Shown: positions 1 to 6,343 of the stretch, in pieces
Numbering within the stretch: position 1 is the first letter of the stretch
Layout: each line of letters starts with the position of its first letter
Source: Zymogenus sp964542895
GTDB lineage: Bacteria; Desulfobacterota; Zymogenia; Zymogenales; Zymogenaceae
DNA: 8,709 bases
Direction of reading: 5' to 3'
NCBI GenBank assembly: GCA_964542895.1
Contig: CAZIWT010000146.1
Span: 1 to 8,709 of the forward strand
Program-made: the position numbers and the translations under genes
The notes under the pieces: generated by a model
The model's input: the letters and a program-made list of their open reading frames with translations, nothing else
Databases searched by the model: none
What the model was told of the DNA's origin: nothing

Positions 1-1424
1 TTCTTGTTTGGTTTTTAACCGCATTCTATTACATTTTTATTATCAAGATACCTATAATAAATAAAAAAGAAGTAATACTAAACACCGACGAGATTACAAA
101 TCTTGCCACAATGGCCAGGTTATACAAAAATGCCACCTATTTACTCCTCGGCTTTGCCGTAATTCTCCTGAGGAATTTCTTTAACCTCATAACTGGTTCC
201 AAAATTAAACTTCTTTTCATTCGCCTGAGTGAAATGTTAGCCGGGCTTGATGCAGGTATACTGTCAAAGTTAGATAAAAATATAATTGATAAGATATCTC
301 ATAGTATTAGGCAAGGCCATTCAATAGATAGAATAGTCAACAGGATAACGGAGTACAAGTATGCGGGTTTAGGAAATCTTGAGCTTAATAAGTATGTTTA
401 TGGAAGTGAGCGCTTTTGGGACGTTTTTCAACCCTGGTATGACTCAAAGACAATAAGCAAGATAATTGATCTTGGCAAAGACGGTTCCTGGTTTCAACTT
501 AAACTTGGCTTGGGGCTTTACAATTTTTTTGATTCCGTCTTTGTCGACTCTTGGGGTGGTGTTTTCTCCCCAAGTTTCGTCATTGCATATATACTTATAA
601 TATTCTCTTTGGTAACTTGGCTTCTCCTTCGTCATGTAAATCGTGATTTCGAAATGATACAGGAGACCCACGAAGTAAAGATGGGGGGTCTCAGGCACGC
701 TTTTTATACAAACTTTTTTAACTCCTGGAAGGTCTCCCTCTTTGCCGCCTTTGCAACAATTCTTATACTTACATATTTTATATCGGATCCTTATTTTGAT
801 ATTCTACTGTTTTTAAGATCGGGAATTATTGTTACCTTTGAAGTAACCATAGGATCAATGATTTTTGCCCTTATGCTCGGACTTGTAGCGGGACTAGGCA
901 AGCTCTCAAGCAACGTCTTTATTAAGGGGATAGCGTCAGTCTATATTGAGGTTATCAGGGGAATCCCGCTCCTCGTTCAAATCTTCTATATCCACTTCGG
1001 TTTGGGGCCGCTGCTACATTCACCACCCCTCGTATCTGCAATATTGGCCATGTCAATATGCTACGGGGCATATATGGGCGAAACCATCAGGGCCGGAATA
1101 CAGTCCATCTCTCACGGACAGATGGAAGCGGCAAAATCCCTCGGCATGACGAACTACCAGACAATGAGCAAGGTCATCATTCCCCAGGGGATTAAGGTAA
1201 TCCTTCCGCCCATCGGAAATGAATTTATCGCTCTCCTAAAGGATTCATCCCTCGTATCTATCATTGCCGTGGCGGATATCCTTCGTAAAGGTCGAGAGTA
1301 CAATTCCATACATTTTGTTCCCTTTGAGGTTTTCACGTTGGTCGCCCTCATCTACCTTGTTATAACCCTGGTCCTTTCCAAGGTTGTGTGGAACATGGAA
1401 AAGATGATGGCTACGGATAAGTAG
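1..1424 (+). CDS. Polar amino acid ABC transporter permease with extended N-terminus (5' partial)
   Basis: This is an inner-membrane permease subunit of a HisM/GlnP-type amino acid importer. Counting residues from the ATG at 111, the last ~200 residues form a typical BPD_transp_1 domain, with the EAA loop at about 324-359 (EAAKSLGM at 339-346, then a proline and a glutamine before a hydrophobic helix) that docks on the ATPase. The first ~230 residues are not typical. They contain two clear membrane segments (about 155-176 and 207-226) and a ~120-residue polar stretch that I do not recognise. The reading frame stays open from position 3 to the ATG at 111 and encodes a further hydrophobic segment (LVWFLTAFYYIFII). 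The ATG at 111 has no Shine-Dalgarno sequence. The real start is therefore probably upstream of the window. The first ~900 bases are clearly more AT-rich than the rest of the gene. The permease role is secure; the N-terminal role and the substrate are unknown. Confidence 0.88.
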   Translation, partial: LVWFLTAFYYIFIIKIPIINKKEVILNTDEITNLATMARLYKNATYLLLGFAVILLRNFFNLITGSKIKLLFIRLSEMLAGLDAGILSKLDKNIIDKISHSIRQGHSIDRIVNRITEYKYAGLGNLELNKYVYGSERFWDVFQPWYDSKTISKIIDLGKDGSWFQLKLGLGLYNFFDSVFVDSWGGVFSPSFVIAYILIIFSLVTWLLLRHVNRDFEMIQETHEVKMGGLRHAFYTNFFNSWKVSLFAAFATILILTYFISDPYFDILLFLRSGIIVTFEVTIGSMIFALMLGLVAGLGKLSSNVFIKGIASVYIEVIRGIPLLVQIFYIHFGLGPLLHSPPLVSAILAMSICYGAYMGETIRAGIQSISHGQMEAAKSLGMTNYQTMSKVIIPQGIKVILPPIGNEFIALLKDSSLVSIIAVADILRKGREYNSIHFVPFEVFTLVALIYLVITLVLSKVVWNMEKMMATDK

Positions 1425-1484
1425 TTTTTTCAGCCGTAAATATTGAATATTAGATTTTAGGATATCAGATTTAGTGAGTTGGCG

Positions 1485-2219
1485 ATGACCGAACCTATCA
1501 TTAAAACCAGAAAAGTATATAAAAACTTCGGTCACATAAGGGCGCTGGTGGATGTGAGCATCGATATTGATCGCGGAGAAGTGGTGGTTGTCTGCGGGCC
1601 TTCAGGCTCCGGGAAGTCGACACTGTTGCGGTGCCTGAACAGGCTCGAGGAGATAGATAAAGGTAAAATAGTAATCGACGGTGTCGATATCAGCGATCCT
1701 CAGGTGAAAATTCACCACGTAAGGGAGGAGATCGGCATGGTCTTCCAGCACTTCAACCTCTTCCCCCACAAAAAGGTTATGGAAAATATCACTTTGGCTC
1801 AAACAGTCGTAAGGAATAGGACCCTTAAAGAGGCCGAGAAGATAGCCACAAAACTCCTTGAAAAGGTGGGAATACACGAGAAGGCGGATGTCTTCCCGGC
1901 ACAGCTCTCCGGCGGCCAGCAGCAGAGGGTGGCGATAGCAAGAGCCCTTGCCATGCAGCCAAAGATGATGCTGTTCGATGAGCCCACATCGGCCCTCGAT
2001 CCGGAGATGATCGGCGAGGTCCTCGACGTAATGAGGACGCTGGCCAAAGAGGGGATGACAATGGTTGTGGTCTCCCACGAGATGGGCTTTGCCCGGGAGG
2101 TTTCTGACAGGATAATCTTCATGGACGAGGGTCAGATCATCGAAGAGGGAACCCCCGATAATTTCTTCGAAAACCCGAAGAGCGACAGGACCAAGCTGTT
2201 CCTGAGCCAGATACTCTAA
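1485..2219 (+). CDS. glnQ: Polar amino acid ABC transporter ATP-binding protein (GlnQ/HisP type)
   Basis: This cytoplasmic ATPase powers the importer encoded by its neighbours. All ABC motifs are intact. Counting from the TTG at 1479, they are Walker A GPSGSGKST (40-48), Q-loop glutamine 90 in MVFQHFNLFPH, signature LSGGQQQR (143-150), Walker B MMLFDEP with glutamate 168, D-loop SALD (171-174) and switch histidine 200. The FNLFPH and LDPEMIGEVL wording and a length of about 244 residues are typical of the GlnQ/ArtP/HisP subfamily. A TTG at 1479 would add two residues, but the only nearby Shine-Dalgarno-like bases (GTGAG, 1474-1478) lie six bases before the ATG at 1485, which I prefer. It follows the permease by 60 bases and precedes the binding protein by 73 bases on the same strand, so the three genes are probably one operon. 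The symbol names the subfamily; the real substrate may not be glutamine. Confidence 0.93.
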   Translation: MTEPIIKTRKVYKNFGHIRALVDVSIDIDRGEVVVVCGPSGSGKSTLLRCLNRLEEIDKGKIVIDGVDISDPQVKIHHVREEIGMVFQHFNLFPHKKVMENITLAQTVVRNRTLKEAEKIATKLLEKVGIHEKADVFPAQLSGGQQQRVAIARALAMQPKMMLFDEPTSALDPEMIGEVLDVMRTLAKEGMTMVVVSHEMGFAREVSDRIIFMDEGQIIEEGTPDNFFENPKSDRTKLFLSQIL

Positions 2220-2292
2220 TCCCTCCCGAAAAAGATAAATCGTTAATCGACCATGAATCGCCGATAGATTGCTAATAAATTGGATTTAAAGA

Positions 2293-3144
2293 ATGAGAAA
2301 TTGCATACTTAAATACATGTTGCTGTTTTTATCTTTGCTGCTCCTGTCTTCCTGCTCGGACGACAGCGGGGGTCTGGTTGCGGTCACCCCCGAGACGGTG
2401 GCCGAAAACTCGACGTTGAACACGATCTTGAAGAGGGGAAAGCTGATAGTGGGTATGGATATCGCCGATATACGGTATCAGCCGTTCGAGATGAAGGACG
2501 CCAACGGGAAGATCGTCGGCTTTGACGTGGACCTCGCCCAGATGATGGCGGACGAGCTGAACGTCACCCTGGAGATCGTGGAATCGAACTGGGACGGAAT
2601 TATATCGGACCTTGTAAACAAGAAGTTCGACATTATAATATCCGGGATGTCAATCACCACCGAGCGCAACAAGGCGATCAACTTCTCCCGTCCGTACTAT
2701 CTCTCCGGCAAATGCCTCCTCGTCAATATCGAGTACGCCGGCAGAGTCATAACCTATCACGACCTCAATCGTCCGGGGGTTGTCGTTGCCACCACGTTCC
2801 ACGACGACATGGTCTTGGACAGGTATCTCCCGGACGCTACCATAGTCCGCCATGAGAAGGCGGATGATGCCGCCCTCGAGGTTTCGGAGGGGAAGGCGCA
2901 GGCCTTTATCGTGGACAAGGCGCTGATCGCGACCCTTTCGAAAAAATATCACGACACGACCTTTTCGATAGTGACACCCTTCACGTACGAGCCTATCGCC
3001 ATGGGGATAAGAAAGGGGGACCCGGATCTATTGAACTGGATAGACAACTTCATCGAGATCATCAGCGGGGACGGGAGGCTGGCCCTTCTGGAGCAGAAGT
3101 GGATGCTCGATTTCGTGTCAACCGATGACCTTGAGGAAAAGTAG
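2293..3144 (+). CDS. ABC transporter substrate-binding lipoprotein, SBP_bac_3 family
   Basis: This is the solute receptor of the importer, predicted to be anchored to a membrane facing the periplasm. Residues 1-20 are a lipoprotein signal peptide, and the lipobox LSSC puts the lipidated cysteine at position 21. The mature part is about 260 residues, the normal length for family 3 binding proteins. It shows the expected order: ILKRGKLIVGMD opening strand (45-56), PFEMKDANGKIVGFDVDLA (64-82), and GMSITTERNKAINFSRPYY (118-136), where R125 should bind the ligand carboxylate. It then has an AFIVDKALI segment (204-212), where D208 should bind the amino group. These residue roles are inferred from the family. 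The usual glycine-threonine after the hinge reads VVATTF here, a small departure. The ATG has a modest GGA eight bases upstream. Order is permease, ATPase, binding protein. Substrate within polar amino acids is unresolved. Confidence 0.92.
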   Translation: MRNCILKYMLLFLSLLLLSSCSDDSGGLVAVTPETVAENSTLNTILKRGKLIVGMDIADIRYQPFEMKDANGKIVGFDVDLAQMMADELNVTLEIVESNWDGIISDLVNKKFDIIISGMSITTERNKAINFSRPYYLSGKCLLVNIEYAGRVITYHDLNRPGVVVATTFHDDMVLDRYLPDATIVRHEKADDAALEVSEGKAQAFIVDKALIATLSKKYHDTTFSIVTPFTYEPIAMGIRKGDPDLLNWIDNFIEIISGDGRLALLEQKWMLDFVSTDDLEEK

Positions 3145-3299
3145 GATAGGTCTTTTTCACACCTCAACTTCATTTCAATATTAGTATCGGATTTTGCGGC
3201 GCAAGATTTTCGCCCTGTAAAAATTGACGGGGATGTGATATCATAGAATGGATTCAAACATCGGTTCGGATTTTATAAATAGAAAGGGAACATATTTTA

Positions 3300-3722
3300 T
3301 TGAGGGTGTGTCTTGAGGAAATGAGGATATTGGGACTCGACGTGGGGGAGAGGCGGATAGGCGTCGCCATAAGCGATCCCACAAATACCATCGCCCAGCC
3401 CCTGATAGTCATTGAGAGGGACGGCGAGGAGTTAGATCGCATCTCCGAGATTGTAAAAGAGAACGAGGTCGGGGAGATAGTGATGGGCTACCCGAGGAAC
3501 ATGGACGGGAGCACCGGGGCGATGGTGGAAAAGGTGGAAAAATTCGCCGGCGAAATCTCCAAGCATATAGACGTTCCGGTCGTCTTCATTGACGAGAGGC
3601 TCTCCACCGCGGAGGCGGAGAGGATGATGATATCGGCCGACCTGTCGCGTAAAAAGAGGAAAAAATCGATCGACAAGGTGGCGGCGGCTATAATCCTCGA
3701 GGGGAGGCTGAGAAGAATATGA
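3300..3722 (+). CDS. ruvX: RuvX/YqgF family RNase H-fold nuclease (putative Holliday junction resolvase; pre-16S rRNA processing)
   Basis: This is a small cytoplasmic nuclease of the YqgF family, linked in other bacteria to 16S rRNA 5'-end maturation and proposed as a Holliday junction resolvase. The family core is complete: RILGLDVGERRIGVAISDP (9-27), GYPRNMDGSTG (63-73), FIDERLSTAEAERM (96-109) and SIDKVAAAIIL (123-133). Putative metal-binding acids are D14, E99 and D125. The start is uncertain. The TTG at 3300 is 10 bases after AAGGGA (3284-3289) and gives 140 residues. The ATG at 3321 gives the more usual MRILGLDVG start and 133 residues, but its GAGG lies only two bases away. It sits 155 bases after the ABC operon and 158 bases before mltG; ruvX next to mltG is a recurrent arrangement. 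Confidence 0.9.
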   Translation: MRVCLEEMRILGLDVGERRIGVAISDPTNTIAQPLIVIERDGEELDRISEIVKENEVGEIVMGYPRNMDGSTGAMVEKVEKFAGEISKHIDVPVVFIDERLSTAEAERMMISADLSRKKRKKSIDKVAAAIILEGRLRRI

Positions 3723-3838
3723 CAGCATCGGGTTAGGACGGGCTTCCCTTTGTGTGCGGGTGGGGATGGCTGTTAGATAATAAAGGGGATATTTTTCTCG
3801 GCTTTAGCCGTAAAGGTTCAAAGATGTGACTCTAACCG

Positions 3839-3861
3839 GAGGTCGGGGTGTCCCGACCCTC
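3839..3861 (+). promoter_or_regulatory. Leader hairpin just upstream of mltG
   Basis: GGTCGGG (3841-3847) and CCCGACC (3852-3858) form a perfect 7-bp stem around a GTGT loop. GA (3839-3840) can also pair with TC (3860-3861) across a one-base bulge. The run after it is only CTTTAT, so it is a poor intrinsic terminator for ruvX. It ends six bases before the ribosome binding site of mltG and could affect ribosome access or transcript stability. The function is inferred; only the pairing is seen. Confidence 0.45.
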
Positions 3862-3866
3862 TTTAT

Positions 3867-3872
3867 AAGGAG
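3867..3872 (+). promoter_or_regulatory. Ribosome binding site that fixes the TTG start of mltG
   Basis: AAGGAG lies eight bases before the TTG at 3881. This is a near-ideal Shine-Dalgarno match and spacing. The TTG is followed at once by a basic then hydrophobic N-terminus, as expected for MltG, so the non-ATG start is well supported. Confidence 0.8.
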
Positions 3873-3880
3873 ACGGCGGA

Positions 3881-4900
3881 TTGCTCAAAAAGATCGTAAA
3901 ATGGTTTTTCACAATCGTTCTTTTTCTGGTTGTCTTTGCAGGCGTAGCATCGGCGGTGGCCTACAAGATGTTCCTGACGCCTACCGGGGGCGTGAAGGAG
4001 CCGGTCGTCATCGAGATAAAAAAAGGCGACACGCTGATGAAGACGACGTCAACTCTTGAGGATTTAGGCGCCATAAAGGACGGTCGGGTATTCATCGCGG
4101 CCGCAAAGATAATAGGTGTTGAGCGTACCATAAGGACCGGCGAATACGAGATCACCCCTGAGATGTCGCCCAAGGACATCCTCTTTCTGATCCTCAAAGG
4201 CAGTGTCGTGGAGTACCCGGTAACAGTTCCGGAGGGGTACAATATCTACCAGATTTCAGAGCACCTCGAAAGCCTGGGTTTTATCGACGGAGCGAGGTTT
4301 TTAGAGCTTTCGAGGGATAGCGGCTTTTTGGCTGAGCTCGGCATAGACGCGCCCGTGATCGAGGGATACCTCTTTCCCGACACGTACAATCTCAACAGGG
4401 GGATGGACGAGAGGGACATCATTACGCTCATGGTCAGGCGGTACTTTGCGGTTTTCAACCTGGAAAAGGATAGGTCAGCCGCTGAGAGCGGGCTAATCGA
4501 TTACGAGGTTTTGATCCTGGCGTCAATCGTGGAGAAGGAGGCGAGGGCGGAGATTGAGCGCCCCCTCATATCGGCGGTCTTTGTGAACCGCCTTGAGAAG
4601 AACATGAAGCTCGACAGCTGCGCCACCGTAATATACGGCATGTGGGACGATTTCGACGGCAACCTGACGAAGGCGCACCTGGAGAGGAAAACGCCGTACA
4701 ACACCTATCTTGTTTCCGGTCTTCCCCCGACCCCGATCTGTAATCCGGGAAGGGCGGCCTTAAGGGCCGCCCTTAATCCCGCTGATTGTGACTACCTATA
4801 TTTCGTCTCGAAGAACGACGGCACCCACCATTTTTCGGAGACCCTCTCCGAGCACAACAGGGCGGTGTATAAATACCAGAAGTTGAGGACCTACAGATAG
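3881..4900 (+). CDS. mltG: Endolytic murein transglycosylase MltG (YceG family)
   Basis: This is an inner-membrane enzyme that cleaves nascent peptidoglycan strands in the periplasm and is thought to set glycan chain ends. Residues 5-28 form one membrane anchor. They are followed by a LysM-like part of the family (about 42-75, with KKGDTLMKTTSTLEDLGAI) and then the YceG catalytic domain to the end. The signature ILASIVEKEAR (212-222) holds the catalytic glutamate, E218 in this numbering. YLFPDTY (163-169), TVIYGM, TPYNTYLVSGLPPTPICNPG and YLYFVSKNDGTHHF follow in family order. The length of 339 residues is normal. Translation starts at TTG with a strong AAGGAG. The codons for RAALRAALNPA contain a perfect 10-bp inverted repeat (listed separately). 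The gene converges with the minus-strand gene that ends 31 bases further on. Confidence 0.95.
   Translation: MLKKIVKWFFTIVLFLVVFAGVASAVAYKMFLTPTGGVKEPVVIEIKKGDTLMKTTSTLEDLGAIKDGRVFIAAAKIIGVERTIRTGEYEITPEMSPKDILFLILKGSVVEYPVTVPEGYNIYQISEHLESLGFIDGARFLELSRDSGFLAELGIDAPVIEGYLFPDTYNLNRGMDERDIITLMVRRYFAVFNLEKDRSAAESGLIDYEVLILASIVEKEARAEIERPLISAVFVNRLEKNMKLDSCATVIYGMWDDFDGNLTKAHLERKTPYNTYLVSGLPPTPICNPGRAALRAALNPADCDYLYFVSKNDGTHHFSETLSEHNRAVYKYQKLRTYR
4746..4781 (+). repeat. Inverted repeat (strong hairpin) inside mltG
   Basis: AAGGGCGGCC (4750-4759) and GGCCGCCCTT (4765-4774) are perfect inverted copies around a five-base loop. CGGG (4746-4749, its last three bases plus the preceding C) can pair with CCCG (4778-4781) across an AAT bulge. 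There is no T-run, so it is not a terminator. It encodes a repeated RAAL peptide that is near a conserved part of the protein, so protein sequence may explain it. Confidence 0.6.
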
Positions 4901-4931
4901 TGCTGGTCGGAGCCGGATGAATCGGGGCCTT

Positions 4932-5441
4932 TTATTTCACATTTGTGCGGTTGTCCCTCTTCACACGGTTGGTGCCGGTTCCCGCAACGAGCCCCCTCAT
5001 CTGCCTGTTGAACCTCTCGTTGAATACGATATAGCGGGCGAACTGCTCCGTGGTCAATAGCTTCGATATCTCTTTTTCCTCCTGCCTCTTAAGGCTCGTC
5101 ATTTTGTCATCGAGACTGGAGCGTTTGTTAAGGATCGATTTCAGCTCCGATTCGTTTACCGTCTCTTCCCTCAGGGCCTTCGAGAGGGCCCTCCTGTTTT
5201 CGAACCTCTCCTTAAAGAGGGACCTCCTCTTTTCCCTGTACTTCTTGTTGATGGCTGTAATCTCAGAAACCTCAGATTCGGTAAGGCCGACCTTGGAAAT
5301 CAAGATCTCCTTCCTGAGCTCCTCCACCTTGGTTGCTATCCTGTCCCTCTTTGCCTTTCTGTCTTCGATCTCCTGGGCGAACACGGCAAGCGCCGAGAGC
5401 ACTATAAGAAGCGAGATGATTACGGCTGTGAGCTTTTTCAT
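4932..5441 (-). CDS. Secreted Spy/CpxP-like helical periplasmic protein
   Basis: I do not assign a specific function. Residues 1-22 are a signal peptide with a likely cleavage after AVFA, leaving a mature protein of about 147 residues. It looks almost entirely helical and rich in charged heptad-like stretches. Two LT-type motifs, LTESE (53-57) and LTTEQFARYIVF (129-140), flank a central helical hairpin. This pattern and size match the Spy/CpxP/zinc-resistance-associated group of periplasmic chaperones and sensors. It has no cysteine and no histidine, which argues against metal sensing of the CnrX or ZraP type. By hand count the mature part carries 38 Lys/Arg against 25 Asp/Glu. A perfect AGGAGG (5448-5453) lies six bases before the ATG. 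It starts 22 bases after the anti-sigma gene, so it is very probably co-transcribed and may sense stress or act on the anti-sigma factor. It could also be a simple chaperone target of the sigma factor. Confidence 0.75.
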   Translation of the reverse strand: MKKLTAVIISLLIVLSALAVFAQEIEDRKAKRDRIATKVEELRKEILISKVGLTESEVSEITAINKKYREKRRSLFKERFENRRALSKALREETVNESELKSILNKRSSLDDKMTSLKRQEEKEISKLLTTEQFARYIVFNERFNRQMRGLVAGTGTNRVKRDNRTNVK

Positions 5442-5463
5442 TTTGTTCCTCCTGTTTCATTAA

Positions 5464-6069
5464 TTAGCTTAAAAACCTTTTTTTGAGTATCTTCAAGATC
5501 TCTTCAAATTCCTCCTCCGTGATGTAGTATCTTTCGGTGTAGGTATAGGTATTGACCGTCTCCTCCTCGATATAGTAATCATCAAGGTAATCGGCGGCGT
5601 ATGACGACGTATCGTAGGGATCGTCTCCGTAGGCCTCATTTGCTTCGGACACCTCAATTATCGGGTCGGTCAGGCCGTTTTCATAGACCTCGATGATATT
5701 TGCTCCTCCCGTTTCCGATGTGTCGGGCGGCTTGATCGGATTGACGAGAAAAAAGACCGCTGATAATATGACGGCGGCGGCCCCCACGGCCCAGGCCGGG
5801 CTTAGGAGCCGTCGTTTTTCGGTCACTTCACCGCCGTTGCCTTTCTTGAGTCTTTCCATGACCCGGGACGGAAACCGCTCGAAGTAGTATTCGGGCGGGA
5901 ATTTCATCCCGCCGCTTGAGATCGCTTCGACGGTCTCCCTTAACCTCTTCAACTCCCCGGAACACTCGGGACATGATTCTGTATGCTTTTCGACCGACTT
6001 CGCTTCGATTTCGGAGAGCTCTCCCAGAAGGTAGCCGGGAATCTTCTTTTTTACGGTGTTGCATTTCAT
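5464..6069 (-). CDS. Membrane-anchored anti-sigma factor with zinc-finger (zf-HC2) domain
   Basis: This protein is predicted to hold the upstream ECF sigma factor inactive at the inner membrane. In the 201-residue form, C3, H29, C33 and C36 form the ZAS-type C-x25-H-x3-C-x2-C zinc site in the N-terminal cytoplasmic part. One membrane helix follows at about 88-109 (LLSPAWAVGAAAVILSAVFF). The remaining ~90 residues should be periplasmic. This tail is unusual: by hand count it has about 23 Asp/Glu against 6 Lys/Arg and 11 tyrosines, and ends in a short helix (EEFEEILKILKKRFL). I chose the ATG at 6069 because GGAG (6076-6079) lies six bases before it and the zinc finger starts at once. The frame runs open to a TTG at 6150, but that has no ribosome binding site. 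It lies 274 bases downstream of the sigma gene, unusually far for such a pair. Confidence 0.85.
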   Translation of the reverse strand: MKCNTVKKKIPGYLLGELSEIEAKSVEKHTESCPECSGELKRLRETVEAISSGGMKFPPEYYFERFPSRVMERLKKGNGGEVTEKRRLLSPAWAVGAAAVILSAVFFLVNPIKPPDTSETGGANIIEVYENGLTDPIIEVSEANEAYGDDPYDTSSYAADYLDDYYIEEETVNTYTYTERYYITEEEFEEILKILKKRFLS

Positions 6070-6095
6070 GTTTTTCTCCGTAAGCTTTTTAAAAC

Positions 6096-6119
6096 TCTGT
6101 AATTTATTGATTTTACAGA
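6096..6119. repeat. Inverted repeat in the leader of the anti-sigma gene
   Basis: TCTGTAA (6096-6102) and TTACAGA (6113-6119) are perfect inverted copies of 7 bp around a 10-base AT-rich centre. The pair ends 27 bases before the anti-sigma ATG. It could be a protein operator or an RNA hairpin in the leader. Only the symmetry is seen; any role is inferred, and AT-rich sequence makes chance pairing possible. Confidence 0.4.
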
Positions 6120-6154
6120 ACATTTGGGTTACTTTATTGAGTAATATCAAAATG

Positions 6155-6270
6155 GTTATTACGACGGAGCGTCTTCAAGGCTTAGTTCCCTCTCAATTAT
6201 TTAATCCCAGTACTTCTATGACGATTCTACGCTGATTATTATCACTAAGAGCCTTCAAAGCTTATTCCCT
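6155..6270. repeat. Two imperfect direct repeats in the sigma/anti-sigma gap
   Basis: Copy A (6155-6191) and copy B (6235-6270) match at 28 of 37 aligned positions with one gap. They share CTTCAA, GCTTA and TTCCCT, and start 80 bases apart. TTTAATCC also recurs beyond each copy (6200-6207 and 6292-6299), with a 12-base length difference. On the minus strand each copy begins with GGGAA, followed 18-19 bases on by GTC (A) or GTG (B), which loosely resembles an ECF-type promoter. Each copy also holds a TTG-started mini-ORF (21 and 14 codons) with similar first residues. Candidate roles are regulator binding, extra promoters or a decayed duplication. Confidence 0.5.
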
Positions 6271-6343
6271 GCTCCTGTTATGTTCCTGTCGTTTAATCCG
6301 GCTTATTGTATATAGTAAATGTGCTTTCGTGTCATTTAAAGGT

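Noticed and set aside
3224..3279. A ruvX promoter from TTGACG (3224-3229) with TAGAAT (3244-3249), or TTCAAA with TATAAA (3274-3279)
   Set aside because: Spacers of 14 and 15 bases are too short, and the second would start transcription inside the ribosome binding site. A promoter here is likely but I cannot place it.
3799..3810. CGGC-TTTA-GCCG as a ruvX terminator
   Set aside because: The stem is only four pairs and is not followed by a T-run.
4901..4931. A shared terminator between the converging mltG and Spy-like genes
   Set aside because: The 31-base spacer shows only short broken pairing (GAT/ATC with flanking GC) and no clear T-run hairpin in either direction.
5050..5463. A 137-codon plus-strand open frame opposite the Spy-like gene
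   Set aside because: The minus-strand gene has a signal peptide, a perfect ribosome binding site and operon context. The plus-strand product is low-complexity Leu/Ser-rich.
6070..6150. A 27-residue N-terminal extension of the anti-sigma factor from a TTG at 6150
   Set aside because: There is no ribosome binding site at 6150 or at the internal ATG at 6123, while the ATG at 6069 has GGAG at ideal spacing and begins the zinc-finger domain.
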